Positions 1 through 15,300 of a stretch of DNA of 64,000 nucleotides are shown in pieces. Both the position numbers and the translations under genes were made by a program. The DNA comes from Tubulanus polymorphus (Eukaryota > Nemertea > Palaeonemertea > Tubulaniformes > Tubulanidae). The stretch spans positions 25,624,650 to 25,688,649 of the forward strand of contig NC_134026.1 in the NCBI RefSeq assembly GCF_964204645.1. The letters run 5' to 3'. The notes beneath the pieces were generated by a model, which was given only the letters and a program-made list of their open reading frames with translations, searched no databases and was not told the DNA's origin. Within the stretch, counting starts at the first letter, position 1. Each line of letters begins with the position of its first letter.

Positions 1-524
1 TGTCAATTAGTCGCATAGATGTGATATATCCGAAGACTTGATTTTCAACGGAGATCCGCTGTCTGAATTATGAAGTGTAATCGCGTCTAGTTATGATATG
101 AAATTGATGAATTCATCGATTGAGTCATGACAGAATAAAGTTTCATCTCTGGTACACCCGAGACAATCTCTCCCTGTTGTCCATTATGCCGTGCGTCGGC
201 TTCTATTGAAAATCATGAATTATTGAAACATGTATGTGTACGTACCCAATTAGAAATTTTATTGTACAATGATCATTAAATATTTCACTTATGCCCTCCA
301 ACCGATTTGATAATTTCTCACGGAAACGGGCGGCTGGTTGTTTCATCCGATGAATTAAAGCCTTCCGACTTTCGTGTTAAAATTTAATGTCGGATATTGT
401 ATGCAGAATACAGACAGAATTAGAAGTAACTAAAAAATGTCGAAGTCTGAACGCATTCAGGTGGTTTTGCAACATTTTGAAGTTTGTTATTTGAATGGAA
501 TTTTTTTATGTGCTTTACAGGGAT

Positions 525-531
525 ATCTATA

Positions 532-578
<47 letters not shown>

Positions 579-579
579 G
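525..579. repeat. TA microsatellite
   Basis: An imperfect TA tract interrupted by two TATG units; the pure alternating core is about 35 nt (538-572). Open frames over it on both strands (runs of Tyr-Ile) are artefacts of the repeat. Confidence 0.95.
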
Positions 580-3500
580 AATACATTTGCGCTGAATAGT
601 TTGTCAAACAAAAATATCTATTTGCTTTTTGTGAGGGCATGCTTCGTTAAATTTTCTGTCTACAATAAAATATAACGTGTTGGGTTTATTTCAATTTGCC
701 CCAAAGTTCAATTTAATTGTATGAAATGAAATGAACCTGCTCATTCAAGTGTGCATGTTCCGATGTGCTGGGCAGGTCAAAAGAGCATATATTGTATTTT
801 CCAAGTTTTATTTTAATGAGTCGTCTGGCTACCAACAATACACGAGGTAAAATTCACGTCTTCTTTAAACCTTTAAATTCATATATACTTAAGATATTAC
901 TCTAATATACGTAATTGTTTTCTGCGTTATGGAATGCAATCTTTGACGTCTGTCGTAAGTGTATTAAAATGTAATTAAAATACTGTAGTTGACATTCATA
1001 AACTAACAGGCACACACTGTTCGAACATCCATTGCTGCGCAGCACAACATCACTGAGTCTCTTGTCATTTGGCTTTTTTATTACCCTTTCCATCGCCCAT
1101 ATATTCATCTCGTGCATGTTTGAAATTTCAACCAGCCTCCAGCCTCGTCTCACACCACCGTACAGATACTGTGTACTGTATATTCAGCCTCGATCGGTTT
1201 CGTGTTCGGCGCGCGTTAAAATTCAAAGGTGCAGTGAAATTTATTAACTGGTCACAGCGGAGGACGGAGAATTAAATGACACCTTGGGCCATTGTCTTAG
1301 TCATGCTGATCATTTAATGGCCTGAATCTTTCAAATTCTATACATCTGCCGACATTAAAATGGCATCTTTGAATGCCCTGAGATTCAAATGACTCATCGC
1401 CACCACCACAAGGCCAGACAATGCATGTCCGCCGCTGTTTCAATTGACTGAAAAGCTGTGAGAACCGACGAAGCACGAGATGGCTGTAAAATACCATTAG
1501 AAATACTTTACGTGCTTATACATTTTTACATATTGCAGTACTTGCGGTGCTCATATTGAGGGTACATCGGTCAATTTTAGAAATGATAAGGTATTTGAAA
1601 TTTGACATAATCAGCGACCTAAGTTGCCCCATGTTGTTTGATTCCTTTCGGACTACTCTTCAGGAAATCTTCCTGATATCTCAATGGCCTTGAATATCTA
1701 ATGAAACTTGTTTTCCATTGCTTATAGTGGAATTTATGTTTCCGTGTATCCTCATTGACCCTTTCAATTGCATCGACGTACACATATCTTGTTTGAGAAT
1801 TATTGACTGGGAGAACTTCACACTAAAAAAAAAGTTGGTGTTATCATCTTCACCTGAAGTAAAACACCGTGCAATATCCACCTTCCATGAAACAATAACT
1901 GTTAGAAAAAAAAGCTTGTGGTGAAATAGGATACTTTTTTTACAAGACATCTTACAGTTTACTTTTATTACACTTCAAATCTCATATTGTACTGATGTCA
2001 GTACACAATAGAGAAGTGATACCTCTTAACTACAATTCAATAATCAAGTTTATAATTTCTTGAACCTTCGCGTTTCTTCCTACTTCTCAACATAAACGTC
2101 AACTAAACAAAAAAGTAAGTGTTATTTCTCAACAATGTTATTCTTAGAAGTCATTTTTTTCTCTCGCCTATTCGGCATCAAGTTAAAACTGAAACTTGAA
2201 ATTTCTTAAAAGCTGTTTGTCAGTTCATTCCAAAAAGTCTTTTCCGCGCTCATATTTGAAACCGAGGAATGTTTTAGATAGCGATGTTGTGTATATTGAA
2301 ATACACAATGTTTATCTTATAGATGAAAAAGGTGGCTTCCTAACGCAGACACTTGTAGGCCCCAATATACATATTTCATTATGAACGATTGAAGTTTACA
2401 ATTCGTTTAACTTTGTATCTCGACACCCTCGTCTTTTTTTCTTTTGAGCCTGTAACGATTTTTTCAAAAGGCTCCGTTTTATCTTTCCCGATGCACGCAT
2501 AAAATGCTTTGGAAATTGAATAAAAACGCATCAAAAAGATGAATATCTTTTAAACTGTGTGAGCGTAAAATTATTGTAACCGGCTGCGTGTGTGTCTGCG
2601 TGAAGATTGGTCTCAGCTCTGCAGCCGTGTGCTTCAGCATTGCGTAAGTTCAATAACGTTTTATCATGAAACAAAGGAAAATCTTTATTTGCTGAAAATG
2701 TTGGGCAGATGGTCAAAGATCTGTAACGATACTGTTACTAGTCGGATCTAGTGCCGCTTATAAAAGACTTACTACACCTCCGTGCATGCGTGGACACTAT
2801 CTGAATTCTAGACTGAATATTTGTTTAAGTCAAAAAGCCTACTCACATATTTTACAAAATAGTTATACCTCATATTTTGAACACTACCAGACATCAGACA
2901 TTGATTAGTGATTTCTTTTTGATTCAGGTAGTTTCAGAAGTATCTACCCACACTTCTCCGCTATTTTAATACGTTGTGTCGAATGTAATTTTAAGGGATT
3001 GCTGTATTATCCTGTTTTATGCGAAAATGCTGCTCCTGTTGTCATTATTGTCTCCGATTAATTGCCGGATAAAATTTAAATAGAATTGAAATTCAAGAAA
3101 GCAGTAATCTTGTATACGATGGCGACGAGGCTGTCGCCAGCATCATATTATTTTTGCTGGCGTCGGTTTCGAATTCAGCGGCTAATTGGATAATTATCGT
3201 TTGCTTCGGCAAAGATTTATTCTCTGTTTTGATTACACTTTCACACACTAAACTACTGTCTGAAAGTTGAAATCTGCCGCGTGTGTTATTTCAAATGTCA
3301 GAATTAGTATGATTTATATTTCTAATCCACACTTCTAATAACCTAAATTAAAATCTTGCCGCTGGCGACCATGCCGCATGGTGAATTTACGGATAACATT
3401 TCCAATTTCCATATTTAAAATTGAGCCACGGCTGGTTGGCGCGTGCCTTCTTTTGTATCGACGCATTAGGGCCTATGATCTTCTATATGAGTACTATATG

Positions 3501-6500
3501 AGATGGGATCGGCTTGATATTTATATATAAGAGATGCGATATATATTTTCACTCCACTTTGAGAATGCAATTTTAGTAAACTATGCGCGTTGAAAATCTA
3601 TTGCCAAACTATTGAACGGAGAGCGTCCAATTCTGCTCAGGAACTGGGCATATCGTAATGGATTAAACTTGATAATTACTCTTGATAATTACACAATCTC
3701 TCGATGGCAAGCTAAATTAAATCAATCGATCATCACAGTTGAAGGTCATTCATTGTCTTTAAATTCACTGGACATTTCAACTGAACCTACTTCAGCACTT
3801 CTTATGACAACAACAGTTGGTGCCAAGTCATTAATTAGTTCTGATATCATTAGGCAGGAGGCTTTAAAAACTTCTCTCAGAGCCCGTTTCCTTTCACAGT
3901 AACTTCTTCAGTTAGATGATTGAAAATGAACTAATTTAAGTCCGATCTAAATCTAACTCTAACTTGGAACTGGGTCCGATCAATATTAATGATTATAGCG
4001 AATATGATTGCGAAATGTTAGTTTGTGTAAAGGAGTGTCGTTTAAATCTATTTCTCATTATGAATGCTGAAACACCGGCGGCCATGTTTTCTATCCAAGC
4101 TTGATTTGTTCACGCTCACACGGTCGGTCGTTCACGGCTTCAATACTTTTAAAATGAAAGTTAATAAAGAGGAATCTGCGTTTCCCCCGTAGCTCGACTT
4201 CACTCTGTGTCTCTCTCTGCCTCCATTTAATACACTCGAGTTCACTCGTCTATCACCATTTCGCATTTTAGTATTGAAAATTTCAAAGAGATACCTCGGA
4301 CAGCCTGTAGATAAAACGCGAGCAACGACTGATGAGATACAATTCAAGACACGTACTTACGGCATTTCCCGGCTTTGTGAAATAGAAATTTACTCAGTTT
4401 CACATTTTACTGCAAAAAAATTGGGTTTGCTCACTGGCCTGTGTTTGCCATTTCAGATCTTGTACGCTGCGGGCATTGTTCACTTTTCTTGCAATGAACG
4501 CGCGTTTGAAGTCAATGGTCTTGCTTTCGCCACACTTATTGAAGTGTTTTCATGAGCCATATTTCCTCACTCTATAAAGCACACGAGACCTGAAAGCGCA
4601 AACCGCATTTTCCTTGCATCGCATGCATAAAAATCTGCAAACTTCATCACAAAAGATCGCATCTATGCGTATATATGAAATGAAATTTTTAAAGAATGCC
4701 ATGGCTTAATCTTGGATAATTTGGAATCTAGAATATGATACATTATTGCTTAGAAGAATATGATTCCTACAATTGGCAAAATCATTTTACTAGAACAAGA
4801 TAGGGTTCGATCAATTGAATCTTAAGATTTTTCATTGGTGATCATTCATATTTCAATTAAGCTCCTGATTCGTTCCCAGCAGGTGTGGTAGGTTTGAAAG
4901 GAACACCAAACCAAATCAAAATCAATCATTTCAAGATCGAGAAACCACAACTGTAGAACTGACTCTCATAAAGCTTATGGAATCATAGTTGTTTCTTTTT
5001 TACCGGTAATGCACCCGATTGAACCCCTAGACACATACAGCTATCATGCGGCCAATATTGCAATGTTGAATTTTATTTCAGCAAATAAAATTCTACTTTT
5101 ATGGCATGCCTTTGAACGTGCCTCAGCCATTCCACGGTTCCTGTTCGAAACGGAAAGGTTTTTAAAAACTGATGCTCGATTACAAAGCAATAAATTCTTT
5201 GTAGCGCGTTATTTTACAACGTACTTGAAAAATTACCGCCATGCCATTTAATTTTATGTGGCCAGCTCATTGTACGATGATGTTGCTGTTAGAATTAGCG
5301 GGTTATGTGCATAAAATTTTATCATGTTTTTTATGTGTTTCTATTGCTTCCAAATCAATTGTACATTGATGCTTTTAAATTGAAACGTCTCTCGGCGTGG
5401 GGCAAATTTTTTCAGGCCATTAATTTGTTGCCGGCCCAGCATGATGGTGCACTGCAGTGGATTTGCTTTCTGACAATTTATGGATTTCTTTTCGTTGATA
5501 TTCTTTTACATTTGAAGAATTCAACTATAATCTATTCCATTGAATAGTGGTTTGTGATAAACTTTTCACGGCTAAAAACTTGTCTCAAAACTAGTTATTT
5601 CAAAACAAATCAAACTATTTATACATTATACATGAATAAAATGCTGATTAGAATGTAGATATTCATTTGTTTTCACTTGTGTTAGCATTCTCTGCGCAAA
5701 TGAATATACTTTGAAATTCAGGTGCACTATTTACACTGATTAATCTTAAGTAAACTCAATTTCTAATATCATTTATTGGCCGGCTCAAGATAAACTCTTC
5801 CGCAAAGAGTGGATAACCGAGCGCAGATGGGTAAGGTTATTTGAGTGCAAACTGCTTTTTAACGGGCTATACAAAACCATAAACGATATACATTTCAATT
5901 GAAACCAATCTGAGAATCTCGGAATTCATGTTTCACGATCGTTTTTTTTTCGGATAGAACTTGGCGAGCATGCCGAGCAATGGATTACAGCGTACTGCGT
6001 TTTAAAATGAAGTGATCGTTATAATTTAATTCCGAAGGATTAAGTAGTAAAACCGCAACCACGCCGGCTGCCATATTCACTTAAAACATCGAGAAGAGTT
6101 CACTTAGTTTGAAATTTATTTAACCATTCGCCTATCACTTTCCGCGCGATATAACGAGAGTTCGAAGTGTGGTCTGAGTCAGAGGCTGATTTGTGGTTGA
6201 AAGTGTTGACGGTATTGGTCTATCCACGCCGGCTGAAATATTCCCGTCGTAGTCGTCGTCTTTAAATAGATTCAAAATATAAAGGCGAACTTTAAGTCTT
6301 GAAATTATCGCCGGTGAAGATCTCTCGAGTCGTGGCTATGAATCTTGATGAACCGCTGCCAGAACAAAGCCGGTCTGTATTCCGAACTGATTTTGAGTTT
6401 CAATTCGTACTACGTTTGTATACGGAATTTACTGTAATATTTATCAGTCGTGCGCAATTAACTTCACACAAGTGGATAAGGTTGTTTTACAATGAGTCAA

Positions 6501-9219
6501 ATGTAAGGTAAAAAGTTCAAGTCGAAAAATCGAAATGCCTCCAAGACAGGTACTAACACTTTAAGTGCGTGTGGGCTAAAACTTTGTCGAGAAATGTAGA
6601 TATTAATGTAATTTATTAGTTTTTCCTCATCACTGCAGCTGGTCGGTTCTTTCAAAGTTGACGGAATTTGAATTTAAAGGAAACATTGTTCGTGTCTCCA
6701 GGGGTTTACATCTGATGTATATGGTCTAAAATGGCAATTTGCATGTATTTAATTTTTAATGATATTCCTATACTGCTCGGCATATGGTATTGAATTCATG
6801 CTGACTTATGTACCCTTGATTAATATCATTTAAGCGTAATGCATCATTTATTGTATATATCACATTGAGATGGTTCGGAAATCATATTCTAGTCCATTTA
6901 CATGATGAGAAGGCTTTTGGCTTTATATTTTCGTATTTCTCGACAATTTTTTGTTAAGATTTTAGAAGTTCAGTTGGAAATCAGCCATCAAAAGGGATAA
7001 TTTAGGTAATCTTGTTTTATGCTTGTCTGCTGGGCGTCACTTTAAAAAACTAATCAATTTTGGTATGATTCAGTCAGAATACCTGACAATCCTTCAGCCA
7101 TTTGAAGTGGCTTGAATTTCTACATCAAAACCATAGTTTCTGTTTTATGTCCTTTACGGAACAAAACTCAAATCTCAGCATGTTTAATGACTTCGTCCCC
7201 TGACCATTGACAATCTGCTTATGTATTTCAAACGACATGTCAAAATTGTGCGGTGTGCATTTCGTTTGAAGGATTTTAACCTGAAATTGGTAAATTTGCC
7301 GCCGCATTGGCTTTTCAAAGCTGCAGACCTCTGACGCAGTCTGATGGAATAAATGTGCAAAGCAGTTTTTGAATTGCCGGCGAGCGAAAAATGGCATGAA
7401 CTAATGTAAGATTTCAAGGAAAAATGATACATGATTTTCTCATTAAAATCTATAGCTCAGCAGGAAATGAGTCGAATGACTAAACTGAACTTAATGAGAC
7501 TTAGCATTTGAAATATGGTCTGCATCAGATTCACGAGGCTCTGCTTCGGTGTTTGATAGATATCTGAAAAATTACTCTAGTTGCAAAGACTGTTCTGTAG
7601 TTGTTTTGAATTAATCTTCGAATGACGATCATTGTTGTTGTCAACCTAATAATAAATCTTGAAATATAGAAAATACCTGGTTCAAAATCGCAGGATTTAT
7701 TGACTATTTTTACAAAGGAAATGCATTCTGAAGGCTATACAATAAAAGTTGGGTCTGCAAAAAATATTTTTGTTGTATATAGTAGAGAGAAATTCTATGA
7801 TATCTAAACAATTCTCGTTTGAATATTCATTTTCCAGCTGTTCAGAAAATACCACTGTTTTTACTAAGACTGGTAGTTTTTAGTGTCGGCGTTCTACTAC
7901 AGGGTATCTATCTACAATACCAGTGGTGGGTCATTAATGCTCCCTTGGCTTCTGCCCCTTCAACTGCTGCTCCATCCATCACCTGATAAACTTCTTGACC
8001 GGTCCTTTCTCCCTCGAGTGTGTTTGCACTGTAAGAAAAATTACCAATTTCCCCCGCTGGATTACAGCCACCTCATCTGTTTTAATACATGAACTTCAGC
8101 CAAACGTTCATTCAAATTGGACTCGGGCGAAAAATTCGCGATGTTAGGCCATCAATTTTTATCCGCACGATGCCATTGACCATCGGTTTATATTTGTCAA
8201 ATTGGCATTCCGCACAGACGCCGGACGTCAATTATAATACTTTATGCCATCGAGTGGACTTATCGGAGGCCGGAGTCGGATGTGGAAATTCAAGAATCCC
8301 AATCAATTTCATTCTAGCTTTATTTGGATTCATGTTGACTCATGGTATAAGAAACATACTCAATCATGCCAACGAATGTGTTTTTGTCGTTTTTTAAAGC
8401 GATAAAACCATACCTCCTACTCGCTATGAGTCCGGTGTAGTATAACATCTCGCGCACCACATGTTGGGTCCAACGCGAATACCAGTTTGAATGGGTTAAA
8501 ATTGTTGTTAGACGCATGTGAAACATTGGACAATGGTCAAAACAATGCTTGACCTTTGAAAATCCGGACATGTCGGCTAAACTTTTTTCAAAGCTCAGAT
8601 TTTTTTCTTTATCTTGGAAAGTCAGATAAATTGATATAATCCATCCATGAATGTGCATGTCTGGTTCGTCTAATTTCTATAATAACATTTCACTGCATTC
8701 AATTTTCTTGTCTGGCATTTTGCAACCGTAATTTTATAAATTTTCATTCAAATCGATATTGATTGTCAAATATTTTCAACTTTGAAATGAATTAATTAGA
8801 TTATTTGCAATTTTGCATATTTGATAATCCGCTTAGAAATGATTGATTTGTTAAATTATAGCCTTCTTGACAACGTTTAATTTCATATTTTAGAATGATA
8901 GGGAAATAAAAATACTGGTAAAAGTGATAATTGATTATTGATTGGATGTTAGGATTTGATCATTAAAATCTAATCGTCCTGTTGATTGTCAGTTGTTGTC
9001 TGGCAGCTCCAGGGAGTTTGACACCCATCACTTAAAAACAAAATGCGAAAAACAATACTACATTACAATTGACCTGTCTCAGAAGAAGTTTGACACATCA
9101 TGGCGGTATACTGCCAACCATACTGTTTGTCATTCAATGTTTGCAGTTGGCAAATTTAGTTTTCTTTTGATCATGTATTATTTTATGAATTTAATACTAG
9201 TGTAGGCACAGGTGAACAA

Positions 9220-9330
9220 TACATATATTATTCTATTTATGAATTAGCCCTATGGCCAATTGTCCGGCGTGTTCGTATGCAAATGAGAGATTTTTAATTA
9301 ATTCATAAGGATTAGACCAATTAGTATAGG
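9220..9330. promoter_or_regulatory. Candidate enhancer-like cluster of POU and homeodomain sites
   Basis: Within about 110 nt there is a perfect octamer ATGCAAAT (9277-9284), which is the POU-factor consensus, followed by a TTAATTAATT homeodomain-type core, a CCAATTAG and a GAATTAG. Clustered sites of this kind in a long gene-free stretch are typical of developmental enhancers. Single AT-rich motifs are common by chance in this composition, so the call rests only on clustering and is weak. Conservation in related species would decide it. Confidence 0.2.
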
Positions 9331-12300
9331 TGAAAATTGCTGGTGTTATTGTTCCAATTACTAACATTATTCAGGTATGTCACAAATGACAATACTTGAT
9401 GTAACATTGACATATTTAACATTTTGACTCAGGCATCAATCGAGTCACTTTCAGTTCGCTCAATATTTAAACTGGATTAAACTGTCCAAGTGATCGGAGC
9501 AAGTTTTATTTGCCTATAGAATATCAGCAAAGGAAATATAGTCATTCAATATAATCAGCGGTAAGTTTATCTATCATGTTTATTTTTAGAGATGTTTTAA
9601 GTTTTAAGATGGTCGATGACTGGAATATACTCCGATTGCGTATCTTTTAAGATATTGGATAGTCTTAAATAGAAATGGTCAATGGTCGAGGTGTTTTTTT
9701 TTTAATTTTCTTCATTGCATTTATTTTTGGTCACCTTCATTGGATTGATAAGTTTTTTCTATGTTACTTAATTTTGTAAATAATCTATAATCTATTCTTT
9801 ATTAAGTATCATAAAGCTTTAGCATAGAGTTAACATTTTTGTTTTATCAATAGGATTCCACCATAACAGATGACAGGTACATAGGGAGTTCTATCAGGTG
9901 TGCCCGTGTGCCATGCAACTTTTAATGAGTTTGGCCCATAGCTGTGTCTATTCTTTGTGCATGTGACCAGTGTGCTGTACACGCGCCACTCACACAAAAG
10001 CCGCCATTCATACCATCCTATTATGTAGTTTATACACAGTATGAGTGTATGTACGTGTCTCTGAGATAATTCTCCAAGATTTCCATTGTCTCATAGGCTG
10101 TTATTAGAATGAAAATTGAGGTTGGAACAATCAATCGCGTCCACTTTCCGTCCTGTTTAATTATCGGATGAAATTCAGTGATAGTGGTTAACTGCAGATG
10201 CCCTAGATTGAATTATAGCTATATAGCAATGGGAATGAAAGAAAATCTATTCGAAACTAGAATTTGCCATTTAAATGTCGCAAAGGTCTTAATTGTGAAA
10301 AGATACAATTTATAAGCGTTTGATTAATATATCAAGGCTTGATGATACTGTAGTCTAGTGAATTGTTTTAATAGAATCAGTATATTTAGGTGAAACAGCC
10401 ATTTTTCTAACAGAACCTCACCGCAAGCTTTAACTTTACGGTGTTGATGTTATAATATGAATTTTGTGATGATCTTTCAATTGCCATGAGCGAGTGTATG
10501 TTTCTTATTTATCTTGCCCGAGGTCTATTTCGACTTATATCGTGGAGAGCTGATGAAAAGTGTATGTTTTTAAATGAATTTTGCTGGTAGACTGAGTTTC
10601 GGCGGTAATTACTGGAGTTGAATTGATACAGCTGCACTTGAGCAATCAAAATGCTTTCTCTGAAAAATCTGTAGATATTCTCATTTTTGTTTATCTTAAT
10701 ACTCTTGCCCGCAGCTGATCGGGATAATTCTATTTTAAAACAAACATCACTGCATGTAACTTAGACTACAAAATATTAATATTTTCTAATCAATTCCGAA
10801 GATCAAGAAGGCTACATTTCTTTGGATATTTCTCAAAGAAGCTTTAGTTCTTTTTCTCAACAATTCGTCCTTTGTGATAACGCCTTTTCGGGTTTATTGC
10901 CTCATGTTTGTGATCTGCCAATTAAATAGACCTTGAAATTTCCTAGAATGAGCAAGTTTACATAGGAATAAACTATTGTAGTAGTCAGAAAAGTTTCCAC
11001 TCTCCCTGGAGTCCTTTGTGTGCTACTGATGCTAGCAGTAAAAACCATAAACTGCATGTAAATTAACTCAGTTCATTTCCTTAAATTTCTGTAAATCTGT
11101 CAAACTTGATTCCAACATTAAACAGGTCTTTATGTACTTCATCACTTTTCTGATCAGCGGTGTTTGCAAAGCCATTAAAATGCACCCTCGCTGAGGATGA
11201 AACTGTGGTGAATTAGCCACCATTATGTTCGTTCAGTGTTTGAGAATTGAAATTGGTATTCAAGCCGAGTAGACAGTCATTTCAAACGGCCTTACCACTG
11301 TCTTAAAACGCTTTTTTTCCACAGAGATTTTTGTGCCGAGTATGATGCATCTTTTGTCGCGTTCTTTAGCGTAATCCACCAGAGTGAGGCAGTATGCGCA
11401 AGCTACCTGGACACTACTCCGGTTAACGAGCGCCCGCTGAAATCAAATCGAATTAAACTTCGATCGCCTCGTGCTTTTTCCGGTGAAAATTTTCATGTCA
11501 AACAAATGGAGAATCTCATCGTTTTTGATTAAAACGTCTTATGCTAAACGTTCAAATTTAACAAAGAGCAGTGATTGTGCAGCCTGACAACTCGTGATGA
11601 AGACCGCAAAGCTGTTAGATTAATTTCAACAGTGTCTTTGGCTTACAAGACGCATTCGGTTTCGTCAGTCTTCTCAGGATGGCGAATGATAAACTACAAT
11701 TTGTCATGTCATTGCTAAGATACTGCGGTGCCGTTTGCGATATTGGCATTTGATTAAAATCGCACAAACATGGTCTTGTGTATTGTAAATTATATTTACT
11801 TCTAAAGATAGTGCTGATGGCGTTGTTAATTAGATTATTGGTCGGTCCTAATGTCTTATAAGATTAAAGTGCATTGGAAAGATAATAACATTGACGCGTT
11901 GTTGGCTTGATTCAATATGAAATAATTTCGATTTTCGTATACATCCTCCGAATAGAGTTACCAGCAATAATTGAATGAAAATTCATCCGCAGTTTGAAAT
12001 AAACATCTCGGGGCGTCTTCGGTTTAGTGCGTAATTTCGTGTTATCGGTGGTCACTTGTGCTTGAACGAATTCTATACTTTCATGAGTTATAATTTCTAT
12101 TGTCTTGTTAAGCAGGTCCTACCAGACTACGTGTAATTTGCATCACAAAAGATAACCCCGGCACTGTCCATTAGAGTATAGAAAACCCGATGAGCAGGTA
12201 TCATGCAGGTATCATGTCTGTCACATTTTAAAAAAAGTTTTTTAAATGACCTGCACTCCTGAGCAGAGGTGAATAATTGACTGGTGACAGGACAAAGCGG

Positions 12301-15300
12301 CACAATGCAAGTTTTATAAGATAAATTGACCTAATAAAAATTCAATGTGCACGTAGCGAGTGACCATGAGTGGGTGAGTTTTTTCCATGCAAAACATAAA
12401 GCGCTCATTGTCCAGTTCGGCTATTAGAGTGCAGCAGATCGGACAACAAACAGTCATGACCTGAGAACGACATTTAATTCGTATAATTCAAAAATTTAAT
12501 GAAAGATGGGATGGTCGCCAGTCTGGAACGAAACAGTAATGCGCGCGACAAGGTTATTTTTCTACCTGAGCAGAAAGTTTGGTTTCGTATCTCGATCATC
12601 TCCGACTCTGCTGTTATGGTTATGTGAGTAGTTTCCTTTTCGATCATTTTACCTCAAACTACAAGGTGAAATTCTCTGATGAGGTTTTTTTTTTCAACGT
12701 GTTATGTTTCTCTAAAACGGTGAAACCCGAGCAGTTATTCGCGCCTCGGATTTGACAACGGTTATTCAAGTAGCGAAGTTTGCACTGCCAAGATTTTGTT
12801 AAAGAGCCTTTTGGATAGTTATTTTACATCGACGACCTGTCAGTCGGCACTTAAAATGACCATGCACGAAACTTATGAGTGCTTTCTCAGTTGCTGCTGC
12901 GACGATGTTAAGAACGTAAAAAATCCTGCTCGAAATTTCTAAATTACAAATATGCGTGCTTGCATTACGTACGTGTCCCGACTGTCAAAAGGACTTAACT
13001 CGACGACATTTCAGCCAATGGGCACTAATCGATCTTTCTTGGCATTTTTCTACGCTCCCGTCCTGTGTTTAAATCCATATTTCGCAATTGTAAATCAAGC
13101 CCTACGGCCAGTAATGTCGTCCTCTTATGTAAATTTCTGGACCTGCCATCTCAAGTGGACAGAGAGCCAATTTTATCAGCGCCATTGCAATTCATATTGC
13201 ATTTATCAATCGCCTTTGTGTCAACTCTCAAGAAGTGGACATGGCAGATTTTGCAATTCCCAGCATCAAAATTTACTCGGGAGTCATTTCAAGTTATTTG
13301 ACATATTGATGACAAATATTCATAATGACAACGTAGCCCGACTGAGACTTAAGGTACTAATAACTGAAGTGTATACAGAGGGTTCATCGGTCGCATTGAT
13401 TGGTCAGCATTAAACTGTATTAATGAATCATTGGCGAGTCATTGGCCGATGGACTGCGTTAATGACTTGAACTTTAGGAGTGGACAGTCATTGATTGGGG
13501 TGGCTATCGATTAAATGAATTACAGTAACGAAAGCGTGATTTCTTTTCTTTATGAACAATGATAGCAGTCAATGACCGGAGGTTGGTTGGTCAGTCAGTT
13601 TGATCTCATTCTGAGAGCATTGATGTTAAGAGAGCTTTCATTAGAAATACATCAGTTGGGAATTTTCACCGCAATAGACCATACAGATTACTTATTTCGT
13701 TATGGATTTAAAATCATAATTTGGATTATAAATCGTAGCCTACATAAAGAAGGTGAAGTAATTGTGTTTTTTAACATGCTTTATTCAAAAATGTCTTTCA
13801 AGCTCATATTCTGAGAAAATGGTCAATTATATCTTGAAGCATCGAATACATTTGTTTTCGTTGGTATGAATCCTCGAGTGACGACAAAGCGCTCCGTTGT
13901 TAATTAGTTGAATCGCAGAAGAGTCGCTTCAGTTTCGAGAGCTCGATTTAAATAGACTGGATGAGATTCAATTTCAGTTAAACCGTCGCGACAATAAATC
14001 AGATTTAAACTGCTTCGCAATTCAAGTGATCTTTACTCAGGCCTGTCAGATGATTAAGCAATGGGACAGGAATATATTTAGAGAGAGAAGTTGATTATCG
14101 GTATGTGACGTGATGAAAATATTGCCTTTGAAATGAAGATAGTTTTAGCGAATTGTTGATTTATGGCGATCAGCGTTTTATATCAAAGCTATCATAAAAA
14201 TGGTTTGGAAATTTTTTATAGCTCATACGAACGTGAAATGATCATACTTAACCTAACACTATGGTAAATGAATGTAACGTATCATATGTTCACTTTCATT
14301 TTGACGGTTTCTTTATCACGTTGTCACGTGAAACCAGTGCGCTTTGAATTAAGTGTATATGAATCGTTCTTCGCAAATATGATTTAGAAACATGAGTGAA
14401 ATCCCGGTGGACGAGAGTCTTTTGAATTTTTTCCTCAAAACGTACCGAAGCATTTCCCATCCTCCGACGAGGTATATAAAGTGAAATCAATGAAATTTGG
14501 TTTTCAATCACGTGCATTCAGACCAAAAACAGTTCGTTTGTTGCCGTTCTCCAGAGAATTGTCGACTCGCGTTGATTTACGTATAGGGTTTGATCGAAGA
14601 CCGCAGTAAACACATTTTCAAAGATTCACAGTTCTGTTGAAAGATTTCAGTCAATGATAGATCATTTGAATGATAGTGGCGAGAGGCAAGATGGGACTTT
14701 TTATAAAGAATGTGAGGCATGATCTAGGATTTCAATGAAATAGTAGACATCTAAAATACAAAATGAGAATGCCTGACTAAGCCATAAAACTTCCATTCAA
14801 GCCATTGCACGAGAATGGCCATTAAAGCCTTGATGAATGGTGATTCCTCAATTATCTATTATTTGCTTGTTCGGGTCAGTTCATTTTTTTCTTGACTGTC
14901 TGTACATAAATGAGGAATATGTGGCTTGAATGGTTTAAATTTGTCTGAAAGACGCATAAAAAGTGACATAGCAAGTAAAGGCTTATCGAGGCATCAATTT
15001 TATGGAACTCTTTAATTGGACATTTCATTTAGTAGCAATGATTAATAATGTTAGATGCACTCAAACTACTACTACTACATTGTTTATTTCATTCATTTTA
15101 TTTCTGAACCTGTTTCTGAACTGTTTCACTATATTTGAATGTGTACAGTGTGCTAAAATTGCTGCAAAACAAGTACTGCTCTTTCAAATTGGATTAATAC
15201 CACTTCTTTGGTGCTTGAAAATCATTTTGTGCACCTGGTATCCAGATGCTTTAATATCATAAGTTTCCTTTAATTCCATTATAATGAAGCTCTTCAAAAT

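Noticed and set aside
420-675. Tyr-Ile repeat proteins on both strands
   Set aside because: These are translations of the TA microsatellite.
8320-8658. 112-codon minus-strand frame
   Set aside because: It overlaps an equally open + strand frame (8089-8397), shows no domain or splice context and no bias towards a coding pattern.
15002-15262. Hydrophobic 86-codon + strand frame just before the zinc-finger gene
   Set aside because: AT-rich DNA gives Phe/Leu/Ile-rich translations by chance; it lies in what appears to be an intron upstream of the 15397 acceptor.
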